The notes under the pieces were generated by a model. It had not been told where the DNA came from, searched no databases, and saw only the letters and a program-made list of their open reading frames with translations. A program made the translations under genes and the position numbers. This document shows positions 1-8,326 of a DNA stretch of 64,000 bases, one piece after another (within the stretch, counting starts at the first letter, position 1; every line of letters starts with the position of its first letter). The stretch lies in NCBI GenBank assembly GCA_963829575.1, contig CAWHJF010000003.1, positions 1-64,000 of the forward strand. The letters run 5' to 3'. Source of the stretch: KACC-23026 sp963829575 (GTDB lineage: Bacteria > Bacillota > Bacilli > Bacillales > Sporolactobacillaceae).

Positions 1-306
1 ATTTGTGAACGGCGGATTTCAGATGCCGGCAACCCCAGGAATTCAATTCTTCGCTGGGTTTGTCAGCGGCGCAAAATGCCCTGGAAATGGCAGGAAAGTC
101 GGCGGATGATATCAACCAGATTATTTACGCCACTTGCTCTCCGGACACGCCGCTGCCATCCTCTGCATGCTGGCTTCAACATAAGATTAACGCCGATAAC
201 GCCTGGGGCATGGATATTAATGCCGCGTGTTCCGGATTCCATCTATGGACTGTCAACGGCTGAAACGTTTATACAAACCGGCCAGGTGAAAACAGCCCTG
301 GCATAA
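1..306 (+). pseudogene. fabH-like (3-oxoacyl-ACP synthase III) remnant, frameshifted and truncated at both ends
   Basis: Pieces of a ketoacyl-ACP synthase III can be read in two frames. One frame gives a KASIII-like stretch with ATCSPD and NAACSGF, the segment around the catalytic Cys. The sequence then moves to another frame near base 245 (YGLSTAETFIQTGQ), and an earlier shift lies near base 50. The reading stops at about 306, well before the family C-terminus with its His and Asn. The stretch is visibly richer in G+C than its neighbours and lies on the opposite strand to the eps genes. It may be a transferred remnant; two assembly errors are the alternative. Confidence 0.6.
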
Positions 307-604
307 TTAATGCCCTTGCTCCTATAAACGCATTGTCTTCAATCCGAATTTTAGCGATCTTAGTATAGTCTAAGAATCGTTTCGTACTTGCATCATGGGC
401 TAATAAATACGTCTGGGGAGCAAAGGTGACATTATCTCCTATTTCAATTAACCAGCAATGTGCCACATCTATGGTACTTGCTGCTAGACCATGACAATTT
501 TTACCGACTTTCATTCCCTTTTGTAAACAGGCTTCCAGAGTCAGTTGTTCTGGACTAATCTTTCCTAGGCGTACGCGCAGTGATTTTTTTAAACGGTTTA
601 ACAC
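269..604 (-). pseudogene. hexapeptide-repeat O-acetyltransferase, C-terminally truncated
   Basis: The 111-residue frame starts at a GTG with AGGAGG four bases upstream. It has the N-terminal half of a left-handed beta-helix acyltransferase: the IGDNVTFAPQ coil, LLAHDAS, and IGARALIMPG. The remaining coils and the usual tail (GSVV.KD.P) are missing, because the reading runs into the fabH-like fragment at about base 300 and ends in foreign residues. It lies just after the eps operon terminator and was probably an extra polysaccharide acetyltransferase. It is unlikely to be functional. Confidence 0.65.
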
Positions 605-623
605 ACTATCCCTCCTAACTAAA

Positions 624-653
624 TTAATAGAAAAACCACTTATAAAAGTGGTT
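624..653 (-). terminator. rho-independent terminator closing the eps operon
   Basis: On the minus strand AACCACTT and AAGTGGTT form an 8-bp stem with a four-base loop, followed by TTTTTCTATT. It begins a few bases after the stop codon of the last glycosyltransferase. Confidence 0.75.
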
Positions 654-658
654 GTAAA

Positions 659-1849
659 TTACATTGTGATTAAGTTATAAAACTTCTTAATTTCATCTTC
701 CGTTCCAAAATTCTCGGACTCTAAATTTTTCATCAATAAGTTCCGCGTGCTGCCGTCCTTTATTAGTCGTTCAATCTGACTGGCGATCGATTCTGCCGAC
801 ATCTCAGCGATCAACCCATTATGATTAGCCTCTATATGATCTCTTGCGGTTTCAAAATTGGTGATCACGATTGGTTTTGCTAGAATCTTTGCTTCAACAA
901 TCGAGATAGACTTACCTTCAAAACGAGAAGTTTGAAGATAAAGATCTGCTTCTTTTATGTAGGGATATGGGTTTTCTTTTAAACCTAATAGTTTAACATT
1001 CTGCTCTAATCGCCTTTTTCTAATCTCTTCTTCTAAGAAGGCTCTGACGTTTCCCTCTCCTATTAGTAACCACTTAATGTTATGACCTTTTTTAACTAAG
1101 AGATCCACAGCAGCTAAGGAAAGATCCAGTCCTTTTTCTTTCGCTAATCTTCCCACTGATACAATTTTAAACTGGTTCTCTTCATGTTCCATTCGGGGTT
1201 GTTCTAATGCAAGATTTCGAATAACCTTCGTTGAAACAATGTTATGTATGCTTCTCATTTTTTGCGCGTAGTTAGGGAAGTTTTTCCTTAAAATATTGAC
1301 TAGCTCCTCAGAAACCGTAACAAGGTAATCCAGTTTCTCAACATAATAAGCATCATGTTTTGCCGATATCCCAAGTTGATTATAGTCTGTATGAACCCAG
1401 CCGATTTTCTTCTTTGCCTTCACGCAATCCACACAAAAATATATAGGGTTTTTTTCTTGGAAACCCACCGCCACATCATAAGTCTGATCGAGTTTTTCTA
1501 AAGTATAAGAAAGTCGCTTCCATAAACGTTGTTCAATCTTAGAACCGTTTTTCTCTGTTTTGGCTAAGTAGCCTAAATAAAAGCGGGATAAAAGTTCTTG
1601 ATAAGCTCGATTTTGGATTAATCCTTTTATCGAATCACGCAATGGAAGGTCAAAGTACTTAAAATAAAACGGTTCTGGCAGAAGTGAAACCTCTTTGGGA
1701 ATTTTATTCATAAATAAGCCTTCATGTTTAAATAAAAATAAATCCACTTCATAATGATCGTAGTCTAGGGTTTCTAACAGTGAAATAAGTGCTTTTTCGG
1801 CTCCACCACAATTTAAATTATTTAATACAAATAAGAGTTTCTGTTTCAT
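659..1849 (-). CDS. GT4-family glycosyltransferase, last gene of the eps operon
   Basis: This 396-residue GT-B enzyme probably adds a sugar to the lipid-linked exopolysaccharide repeat at the cytoplasmic face of the membrane. The N-terminal NLNCGGAEKAL loop and the C-terminal domain (VGRLAKEKGLD near residue 230, EGKSISIVEAK near 315) are typical of family GT4; the two Glu of the latter are the usual E-x7-E donor-site pair. SD AGGTGATGAG precedes the ATG. It is similar along its whole length to the next gene upstream and to the gene at 5292-6530, so the three look like products of duplication. Donor and acceptor cannot be told from sequence. Confidence 0.85.
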   Translation of the reverse strand: MKQKLLFVLNNLNCGGAEKALISLLETLDYDHYEVDLFLFKHEGLFMNKIPKEVSLLPEPFYFKYFDLPLRDSIKGLIQNRAYQELLSRFYLGYLAKTEKNGSKIEQRLWKRLSYTLEKLDQTYDVAVGFQEKNPIYFCVDCVKAKKKIGWVHTDYNQLGISAKHDAYYVEKLDYLVTVSEELVNILRKNFPNYAQKMRSIHNIVSTKVIRNLALEQPRMEHEENQFKIVSVGRLAKEKGLDLSLAAVDLLVKKGHNIKWLLIGEGNVRAFLEEEIRKRRLEQNVKLLGLKENPYPYIKEADLYLQTSRFEGKSISIVEAKILAKPIVITNFETARDHIEANHNGLIAEMSAESIASQIERLIKDGSTRNLLMKNLESENFGTEDEIKKFYNLITM

Positions 1850-1862
1850 TTCTCATCACCTG

Positions 1863-3053
1863 TTATAAAATGGCATAGACTTTCTGAACCTCATCTTCTG
1901 TCCCAAGCTTTTCTTGTGATAATTGATGAATCATACGATTTCTCAGATTTGAATCTACTAAAATCCGTATGATTCCATTGGCAATTGATGAACCATTCTT
2001 TTCCACAATTAAACCCGTTTGTTCATTTATTAGGGTATCCTTTGCGGTTTCAAAATCCGTAATCACAATCGGTTTATTTAGAATTTTAGCTTCTTCAATA
2101 GCCATCGACTTCCCCTCATATCTTGAGGGCTGAACATACAGATCAGCGTGTTTAATATAAGGATAGGGATTCGTTCTAACCCCTAGTAATCTAAAATTTT
2201 TTTCTAAATCATAGGCTTTAATTTGTTTTTTTAAGGACTGACGAATAGTTCCTTCTCCTAATACTAGCCAGTTGATTAAATAACCTTGGTCTCTTAATTC
2301 TTTGCAAGCTTCTATCGCTAGATCAATCCCTTTTTCGTGACTTAAGCGAGCCAATGTGACAATTTTAATCGCCTTTTTTTGATATAAAGTATCGATCTCA
2401 ACCTCGGATAATGTCTTCAACATATTGGGAGAAAGGATATTCTCAATGATTCTAATTTTAGAACCCAAATCATTAAAATGAGTCAATAATGAAGCCTTGC
2501 ATTCCTCAGAAACCGTCACCAGTTGATCTAATTTTTCAAAATACGCTCGGTCGAACTTAGGATCCATTCCAGCATTTGAATAGTTTGTATGGATCCAGCC
2601 TATTTTCCTCTTTGCCTTCACTTTGTCCACAACGAAATAGATTGATGATTTTTCTAAATAACCAATAGCGACATCATATTCCGTCTCCAAAGCGGGTAAA
2701 ACAACGGTTTTGTATTTCCATGAGTATTGCTCAGCTAAACTCGCATTGACTACAAAACGATTTGTTAGAGTAAACAACAGACGAGAATAAGCGAATTTTA
2801 AGTTCCCCTTAGAAATGAATTTCATCATAGATGGCAAAAGAGATTGTGCAAATGAATAATAATGATTGGATAAGTCGAGAATCGTGACGTCTTGTGGTAA
2901 TGATTGAAGAAATTCCCCAGTCCGTCTGAATAACAGTAAATCAACCTTATACTGTTTATAATCTAGCTGATTTAATAAATTGATGAGACTCTTTTCTCCT
3001 CCCCCAGCATTCAAACTCGGGATGACAAATAAGAGCTTCTTTTTAGTCTTCAT
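1863..3053 (-). CDS. GT4-family glycosyltransferase, paralogue of its neighbour
   Basis: The protein is 396 residues, the same length as the following gene's product. It has SLNAGGGEKSLINLL at the N-terminus, ARLSHEKGIDLAIEA at the start of the C-terminal domain and YEGKSMAIEEAKILNKP in the donor site. The ATG overlaps the stop region of the pyruvyl transferase gene, which suggests translational coupling. Shared blocks such as KAKRKIGWIHTNYS and LVTVSEE tie it to the two other large GT4 enzymes here (659-1849, 5292-6530). A role in repeat-unit assembly is inferred from family and operon. Confidence 0.85.
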   Translation of the reverse strand: MKTKKKLLFVIPSLNAGGGEKSLINLLNQLDYKQYKVDLLLFRRTGEFLQSLPQDVTILDLSNHYYSFAQSLLPSMMKFISKGNLKFAYSRLLFTLTNRFVVNASLAEQYSWKYKTVVLPALETEYDVAIGYLEKSSIYFVVDKVKAKRKIGWIHTNYSNAGMDPKFDRAYFEKLDQLVTVSEECKASLLTHFNDLGSKIRIIENILSPNMLKTLSEVEIDTLYQKKAIKIVTLARLSHEKGIDLAIEACKELRDQGYLINWLVLGEGTIRQSLKKQIKAYDLEKNFRLLGVRTNPYPYIKHADLYVQPSRYEGKSMAIEEAKILNKPIVITDFETAKDTLINEQTGLIVEKNGSSIANGIIRILVDSNLRNRMIHQLSQEKLGTEDEVQKVYAIL

Positions 3054-4214
3054 TTAATTCACTAACCCACTTAAATAATCAACAGCCTGATAAGATCTGG
3101 CCTGGACATCAGGCATCGCAACTTGCAATTGTTGTTTCAAAGCGTCTTCTTCTCTTACCATCTCTTTAAATTTATCTATAAGTAAAGGGCCATTGGAAAG
3201 TTCGTTTAACCCCAAAACCAGTTTTTCTTCCCCGAAAAGGTCTCTCGCAATACCTTTTGATTTAATACTGTAGCCTAACACCATCGTCGGTACATAGTTT
3301 GAATAGGCTGCAATGGTCGCATGAGTCCTTGCTCCAATAAAGAATCGCATTCTAGCGATGTAACCTTTATATTCCGTTGCATTGAGATGATTTGGCAAGA
3401 GTATAACACGGCCTGTATGTCTGTATTGAGCATAGAACTGTTCGAGCAGTTCATAATCATTATTTCCTTCATCAATCACGTGCGGGGTCAATGCGATGGT
3501 TAAATCGGTAGAATTTAAGATATGTTCAATTAAATCTTTAACTGCTTTCTGAGAGGCTCTATTTCGTTTCCACACCAAAGGGCTGAAATTTAATCCAACT
3601 GTATTTCCTTCTTTCCATCCTTTTGGAAGTGGTAACTCTTCTTTTTCGAGTGTAAATGCTGGGTCTGCCACAAGTCTCACATTTGTTAAACCATTGTCTT
3701 TTAAGAGGGAATATGTCATCGTTTCACGTGCTAAGATTAAATCAAATCGTTTTAAATCTTCTAGTTTCTGTTCTGATAGATCTTCAGGTCCAATGGAACA
3801 TCCCCAAAGAACAAGTTTTTTATTGTTGCTTTTCACTTGTTTGTTCACTTCATACCAACCAGGCTGCTCACCATAACAATAATTATCTCCACCAATAGAA
3901 AGACAGATATCCATATCCTTGGCTTGATTAATCACTTTTCTATGTATTCTACTTAATGCATAGCCTTCATCTTTTAGCAATTTGAGTCGTAATGAGGAGA
4001 TCAACCAGTCTGAAGAATATTTCTTAATTGGTGTTTCAGCACCATCAAAGATTCCATCTAAATTCGAAATAATTTGGTCACTATCAGGACGACCGCTAGA
4101 AAGAAAGACTTGAGCATCCGTTAGTTTTTGTTTAATAATTTGTGTAGACGATCGGACAATGGCCTCACATCCACGGTTATAACTTCCTGCATGGAAATAC
4201 ATCATAATTTTCAT
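3054..4214 (-). CDS. polysaccharide pyruvyl transferase family protein
   Basis: The 386-residue protein matches the polysaccharide pyruvyl transferase family (WcaK/CsaB/EpsI/EpsO), which transfers pyruvate from phosphoenolpyruvate to a sugar of a cell-surface glycan as a ketal. Family features are FHAGSYNRGCEAI at the N-terminus, SIGGDNYCYG near residue 107, LWGCSIGPEDL near 137, and the conserved His of GARTHATIAAYS near 290. The ATG overlaps the upstream GT2 stop codon by four bases, with SD AGAGGAG. Such a group would give the exopolysaccharide negative charge. It corresponds in role to EpsI or EpsO of B. subtilis; which one is not decided. Confidence 0.85.
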   Translation of the reverse strand: MKIMMYFHAGSYNRGCEAIVRSSTQIIKQKLTDAQVFLSSGRPDSDQIISNLDGIFDGAETPIKKYSSDWLISSLRLKLLKDEGYALSRIHRKVINQAKDMDICLSIGGDNYCYGEQPGWYEVNKQVKSNNKKLVLWGCSIGPEDLSEQKLEDLKRFDLILARETMTYSLLKDNGLTNVRLVADPAFTLEKEELPLPKGWKEGNTVGLNFSPLVWKRNRASQKAVKDLIEHILNSTDLTIALTPHVIDEGNNDYELLEQFYAQYRHTGRVILLPNHLNATEYKGYIARMRFFIGARTHATIAAYSNYVPTMVLGYSIKSKGIARDLFGEEKLVLGLNELSNGPLLIDKFKEMVREEDALKQQLQVAMPDVQARSYQAVDYLSGLVN

Positions 4215-5266
4215 TTTAGTTCTCCTCTTTCAGATGATTTTCGATTTCGATAACGACTATAAGCGGTCAAAAAATATAAACCTAATAATTGTTCCCTATT
4301 GATCAAGTAAAGCATCCATCTTTCATATCGACCCTCATACACTTTTAACTGATCTGCTGATAAAGTCATCGCTTCTTTAACAGTTGGATCTTTAATCATT
4401 CTTTTCACATATTGAAACCTTTTGGTTCGTTCCAGTTCGTTTTCTGGATCTAAATAGAGATGAATAAATGACCGAACACTTTTTATAAGTTTTAAAGCCT
4501 TTAGGCGATAGAGTTCATCCTTTCCTAAAAGCTTTTGGACACCATTTAACTCTCTATTATAGGTCTCTAATGCATGGTGAAAATAATCCTTCGTCTTTAA
4601 ATTCCTTGTTGCACTGCCTGCCGTTTCCTTGTAGAAATAAAAGCTTTCATTTATATATTTCACTCTACTAGAAGCACAAAAAAACTGAAGGTTGAACAGT
4701 CCATCTTCCCCTAAGGTAATTTGATTGGGAAATTTAACATGGTTTTCCTTAACCACCTTTAAGTTAAACAACTTATTGCAAACGGAATTAAACGTATCAT
4801 GACTAATTAAAAAAGGAATGATTTCTTTTTTTATGTAATGGTAGTCTAAGACTCGATCTTTCAAGAATGGAAAGCCATGAATTCTCTCCACTCCATCCAT
4901 TTCACTCGTCAAATTTGAGATCACCACGTCACATCTGTCGCTCGCTGCTTCTAGACAGAGGTATTCATACATAGTTGGAGAAACCACATCGTCTGCATCC
5001 ACAAAACCGATATACGCTCCCTTTGCGATCTCAAGTCCTGCGTTACGAGCAGCGCTGACACCTTGGTTGTTTTGATTTATTAAGCGAATTCTTTTGTTTA
5101 CTCTTTGATACTGCTCAATTATTTGACGACTGGAATCCTGTGATCCATCATTCACAAAAATAAATTCACATTCTTTTAGTGTCTGACTTAATAAGGAGGT
5201 GATGCATCTTTCAATGTGAAGTTCTGCATTATAAACGGGAACAATCACACTCACCTTAATGGTCAA
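4211..5266 (-). CDS. GT2-family glycosyltransferase (EpsH/EpsJ type)
   Basis: This GT-A fold enzyme has 351 residues. The N-terminus VSVIVPVYNAE and NDGSQDSS, followed by NQGVSAARNAGLEIAKG and the metal-binding block FVDADD near residue 93, are family GT2 signatures. The C-terminal 120 residues are helical and basic, as in EpsH/EpsJ-like enzymes. The start is TTG with SD GGGAG. It overlaps the next gene by four bases. It probably transfers one sugar of the repeat unit; the donor is unknown. Confidence 0.85.
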   Translation of the reverse strand: MTIKVSVIVPVYNAELHIERCITSLLSQTLKECEFIFVNDGSQDSSRQIIEQYQRVNKRIRLINQNNQGVSAARNAGLEIAKGAYIGFVDADDVVSPTMYEYLCLEAASDRCDVVISNLTSEMDGVERIHGFPFLKDRVLDYHYIKKEIIPFLISHDTFNSVCNKLFNLKVVKENHVKFPNQITLGEDGLFNLQFFCASSRVKYINESFYFYKETAGSATRNLKTKDYFHHALETYNRELNGVQKLLGKDELYRLKALKLIKSVRSFIHLYLDPENELERTKRFQYVKRMIKDPTVKEAMTLSADQLKVYEGRYERWMLYLINREQLLGLYFLTAYSRYRNRKSSERGELK

Positions 5267-5291
5267 CGAATGACACTCCCTTCACTCCGGT

Positions 5292-6530
5292 TTAAAGGGA
5301 TAATCTTTTCTTTTCCCCTTCTTCCTTAACTTCACCCATTAATTCATATAGCCGGTTTAATTCATGTTGATTATTAAAGTTCATTAATTGACAGGCACGG
5401 GAAAGGCGAGTTCTCAAACCGTCTTCCCTATACAAGATTTCAATTGCTCGTATGAGCCCTTCAGTAGATAATTCCGAAATAATCCCATCTTCTTCATGAG
5501 TTACCTGACTTTTTGAAGTGGCATAATTTGTGAGAAGGATCGGTTTTCCTAATATTTTTGCTTCTGTCACCGTCACTGCTTTCCCCTCATATCGGGAAGG
5601 CTGAACATATAAATCCGCGCCATCTATAAATGGATAGGGATTGTTTTGCTTCCCTAACAGAATGAATGAATCCTCCATTTCATATTTCTCTATTTCTTTT
5701 TTCAACCGAGTTTCCTCAGGTCCATAACCAACCACATACCATTTGATTTTATTTAATCCTTTCTCATGCAAGTTTTTTAAAGCTTTGATCGCTATATCGA
5801 ACCCTTTGGCATAGCTTAACCTTCCAACAGAGACTAATTTAAATGTTTCATTTGTAGCATAAGGAAACATAACTTGTTGATTCGCCATTTTATTAATAAA
5901 ACTTGGAGAGTTAATGTTCTCCATCTTAAACAGTTTGCCTTTAAGTAGTGGATAGGCTTTTAAAAAACTCGTTGTCACATCATCGGATATAGAAGCAATG
6001 GAATCAAATCGATTCCAACATTTAAAATCAATGTCTCGATCGACTTCTAATTTCGAATAATCGGTGTGAATCCATGCGATCTTGTTTTTCGCTTTTACTT
6101 TATGGGCCACGATATTATGTGGCCATGCATAACTAATGGCCACATAATATTCCTTTTTAAGTTTAGGAATAAACAACATGGAATAATTTAAGGCCAGTTG
6201 CATCTGTATGTAGGCAGGTCCTTCTTCTAATTTTCTTTTATTCGCTTTATGTTTGGATACAAACTTGCTAAGAATCCTCATAAAGGATGTCAAGAGTTGC
6301 CCTTCCTTAATACACTGCTTAATTGGTTTTCGGAACACGGAATAAGCTTTGATCTCTGGAAGAACGTTCACTTCTTTTGGAATAAAAGAAAGTAACTCGC
6401 CTTTATGTTCATAGATTAATAAATCCACATCGTAAGAATTATAATCAAAGTGCTCAAGCATATTTATGAGACTACGTTCGATGCCACCAATCTCCATATC
6501 ATAAACGGTGATCAATATACTCTTTTTCAT
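5292..6530 (-). CDS. GT4-family glycosyltransferase
   Basis: The product has 412 residues and is the third member of a related trio with the genes at 659-1849 and 1863-3053. It has GGIERSLINMLEHF near the N-terminus, WIHTDYS near residue 153, VGRLSYAKGFDIA at the start of the C-terminal Rossmann domain and YEGKAVTVTEAKILGKP in the nucleotide-sugar site. The ATG (SD GGGAAG) overlaps the acyltransferase stop by four bases. It is a cytoplasmic enzyme of repeat-unit assembly by context; substrate unknown. Confidence 0.85.
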   Translation of the reverse strand: MKKSILITVYDMEIGGIERSLINMLEHFDYNSYDVDLLIYEHKGELLSFIPKEVNVLPEIKAYSVFRKPIKQCIKEGQLLTSFMRILSKFVSKHKANKRKLEEGPAYIQMQLALNYSMLFIPKLKKEYYVAISYAWPHNIVAHKVKAKNKIAWIHTDYSKLEVDRDIDFKCWNRFDSIASISDDVTTSFLKAYPLLKGKLFKMENINSPSFINKMANQQVMFPYATNETFKLVSVGRLSYAKGFDIAIKALKNLHEKGLNKIKWYVVGYGPEETRLKKEIEKYEMEDSFILLGKQNNPYPFIDGADLYVQPSRYEGKAVTVTEAKILGKPILLTNYATSKSQVTHEEDGIISELSTEGLIRAIEILYREDGLRTRLSRACQLMNFNNQHELNRLYELMGEVKEEGEKKRLSL

Positions 6531-7150
6531 AGAACTTCCCTCATCGTGTCGATTGGGTTCAGAGCTTTCATTTGGTTGGTTCGTTTATTAAAGAAGAGGG
6601 TATTTGAAGGTATTTCCCCTTTCACGACACTCCCCGCTGCAATAACTGAATGATCTCCTATATAAGTATCTTTTAAAATCACCACATTAGAACCAATCCA
6701 AACATTTTTGCCAATATGGACCTCACCTCGAACTAAGTGATCCTCACCCGAATGCTTGTAATTATGATCATGGTCATTAATGCAAACATTCGGCGCAATT
6801 TTAGTATGGCTTCCAATGGAAACTTTTTTTACACAATTAATCGTGCAATTATCGTTGATAAAGACCTTATCTTCAAGGATTAACTCTCCAGCAAAATCAA
6901 CTCTAAAACTCGCATTCTTTCGGATAAATACAAATTTTCCAATTCGAACTTTTGCTTTCTTATTTAAGATCTCAATTCGACTGTTTGATTGAAGTGAAAA
7001 AATCGAACTATCGATCTGTTTATAATTCCAAAGCTTACACCATAGAGCTCGGATTATGGCGATAAGCTGAGCCCATTGCATTTTTATAGTAATAAAAAGT
7101 CCTCGTGTTCGACATTCTTTCATTAACGTAAGATAAACTTTTTTGATCAC
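6527..7150 (-). CDS. left-handed beta-helix acyltransferase
   Basis: The 207-residue protein has imperfect hexapeptide repeats from about residue 55 to 190, including IGSHTKIAPNVCINDHDH, IGKNVWIGSNVVIL and IAAGSVVKGEIPSNTLFFNKR. The His in the NDHDHN block sits where acetyl-CoA dependent transferases of the NodL/WcaF kind have their catalytic His. The start is GTG with SD GGAGGG 11 bases upstream. It probably O-acetylates the exopolysaccharide or a precursor. A SinR-like regulator and a GT32 enzyme are encoded just upstream. Confidence 0.8.
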   Translation of the reverse strand: MIKKVYLTLMKECRTRGLFITIKMQWAQLIAIIRALWCKLWNYKQIDSSIFSLQSNSRIEILNKKAKVRIGKFVFIRKNASFRVDFAGELILEDKVFINDNCTINCVKKVSIGSHTKIAPNVCINDHDHNYKHSGEDHLVRGEVHIGKNVWIGSNVVILKDTYIGDHSVIAAGSVVKGEIPSNTLFFNKRTNQMKALNPIDTMREVL

Positions 7151-7167
7151 CTTTGGGTATCCCTCCT

Positions 7168-7929
7168 TTAAGAGTGAGTGGAATTAAAGGTTTTTCTAAT
7201 CGCGTAAATAAAATCCGCTCCGAATATCTTGGAGATGATTTTCTTAACAGTTGATTTCACACGCGTATGCATCGGCAGCCAACTTTTATAGAAGTGATGC
7301 ATACATACCGTTTGGTCATTTCTTAACGCTCTGCAATTAATATAATCATAGGGTGATAGGTAGGTTTGTGGGTAAACAGCCCCCAGGCCATCTATTTCCT
7401 GATAAGTCCCATCCTTCTTCAAACCTAGGTTTTGGAACATCTCGGTTACCACCGCCACATTCGTCAAACTGTCTGAATTTCCGTCTTCCTTAAGAAATGT
7501 CCGTTCCTTATAAGATTCTAAGAACTGTTTAATAAATGGATGATTAGGTTTTGCTCCCATTGTACTCGTTGCAATGAAATCCTCTTGTTCAAACCCCCAA
7601 AATGAGTCATGGTGAAGAAACGCATCAAAGGATTGAAAGACTTCTACATCTGTATCAAGATAAATTCCGCCGTAATGGTATAGGACGAAAACCCTCACAT
7701 AATCACTAACAAAAGCAAATTTCCCTTGCTCATAAGCTTCTTTGGCATAACCATTGCCACTAAAATCAAAATTTGATTCATTCCATTCTTTAATTTCATA
7801 ATCAGACAATTGCTGATACCAACTATTGATACATTTTTTAACTAAATCTGGTTTTTCTTTTCCGCCAAACCAACAGTAATGAATGACCTTAGGAATGGTG
7901 TTTTCCTTACTTGGATTCATCCTGATCAC
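7168..7929 (-). CDS. GT32-family glycosyltransferase (DXD sugar-binding region)
   Basis: About 250 residues. The N-terminal IPKVIHYCWFGG block and GGIYLDTDVEVF near residue 93 (DXD motif) are those of capsular-polysaccharide glycosyltransferases of family GT32, which are related to yeast Och1. HHFYKSW near the C-terminus is also typical. The reading frame overlaps the end of the SinR-like gene by 23 bases; the start may be the GTG at 7929 or the ATG at 7920, neither with a clear SD, so translation may depend on coupling. B. subtilis eps has no such enzyme, so the glycan probably differs. Confidence 0.8.
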   Translation of the reverse strand: MIRMNPSKENTIPKVIHYCWFGGKEKPDLVKKCINSWYQQLSDYEIKEWNESNFDFSGNGYAKEAYEQGKFAFVSDYVRVFVLYHYGGIYLDTDVEVFQSFDAFLHHDSFWGFEQEDFIATSTMGAKPNHPFIKQFLESYKERTFLKEDGNSDSLTNVAVVTEMFQNLGLKKDGTYQEIDGLGAVYPQTYLSPYDYINCRALRNDQTVCMHHFYKSWLPMHTRVKSTVKKIISKIFGADFIYAIRKTFNSTHS

Positions 7930-8248
7930 TCTTCCATTTCAGAAATTCAATGATCGGTCGATAGTCTTGGATATGATCTTTTTCAACCCCGATTTCTCTT
8001 AATTCATGAGCAAATTCAATTAAGTCTTGATCATGACTATCATGGTCAAAATCAGTACCAATCAATAAGACTTGCAAATCAGTATCTAATACATTTGCTA
8101 ATTTTTCCAATATTTTAATGGATGGATTTTTATTGACATCCCGTTCAATATTGCTAAGGTAGGACTTTGAAATATCCGCCCGTTCCGCCAATTCCGTTAA
8201 GGTTAGTCCTTTACTTTTGCGAATATGGTATATGTTTTTTCCGATCAT
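7907..8248 (-). CDS. SinR/SlrR-like XRE-family transcriptional regulator inside the eps operon
   Basis: The 113-residue protein has an N-terminal HTH_3 domain with ELAERADISKSYLSNIERD (recognition helix SKSYLSNIER) and NPSIKILEKLANVLD. The C-terminal helical hairpin has EFAHELREIGVEKDHIQDY and EFLKWK, like the SinR segment that tetramerises or binds SinI. It is colinear with SinR at 31473-31826 but clearly divergent. I placed the start at MIGKNI, the family start; the frame is open to a GTG at 8290. Sitting in the middle of a putative SinR-controlled operon, it would give feedback; a SlrR-like antagonist role is possible. In B. subtilis slrR lies next to eps, not within it. Confidence 0.8.
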   Translation of the reverse strand: MIGKNIYHIRKSKGLTLTELAERADISKSYLSNIERDVNKNPSIKILEKLANVLDTDLQVLLIGTDFDHDSHDQDLIEFAHELREIGVEKDHIQDYRPIIEFLKWKSDQDESK

Positions 8249-8326
8249 CGTTTTTACCCCAATTAGATTATTTTTTAATTCAAGAGACACCCCTTTTGAC
8301 CGTGGTCTTATGCAAGTAAAAGAAGT

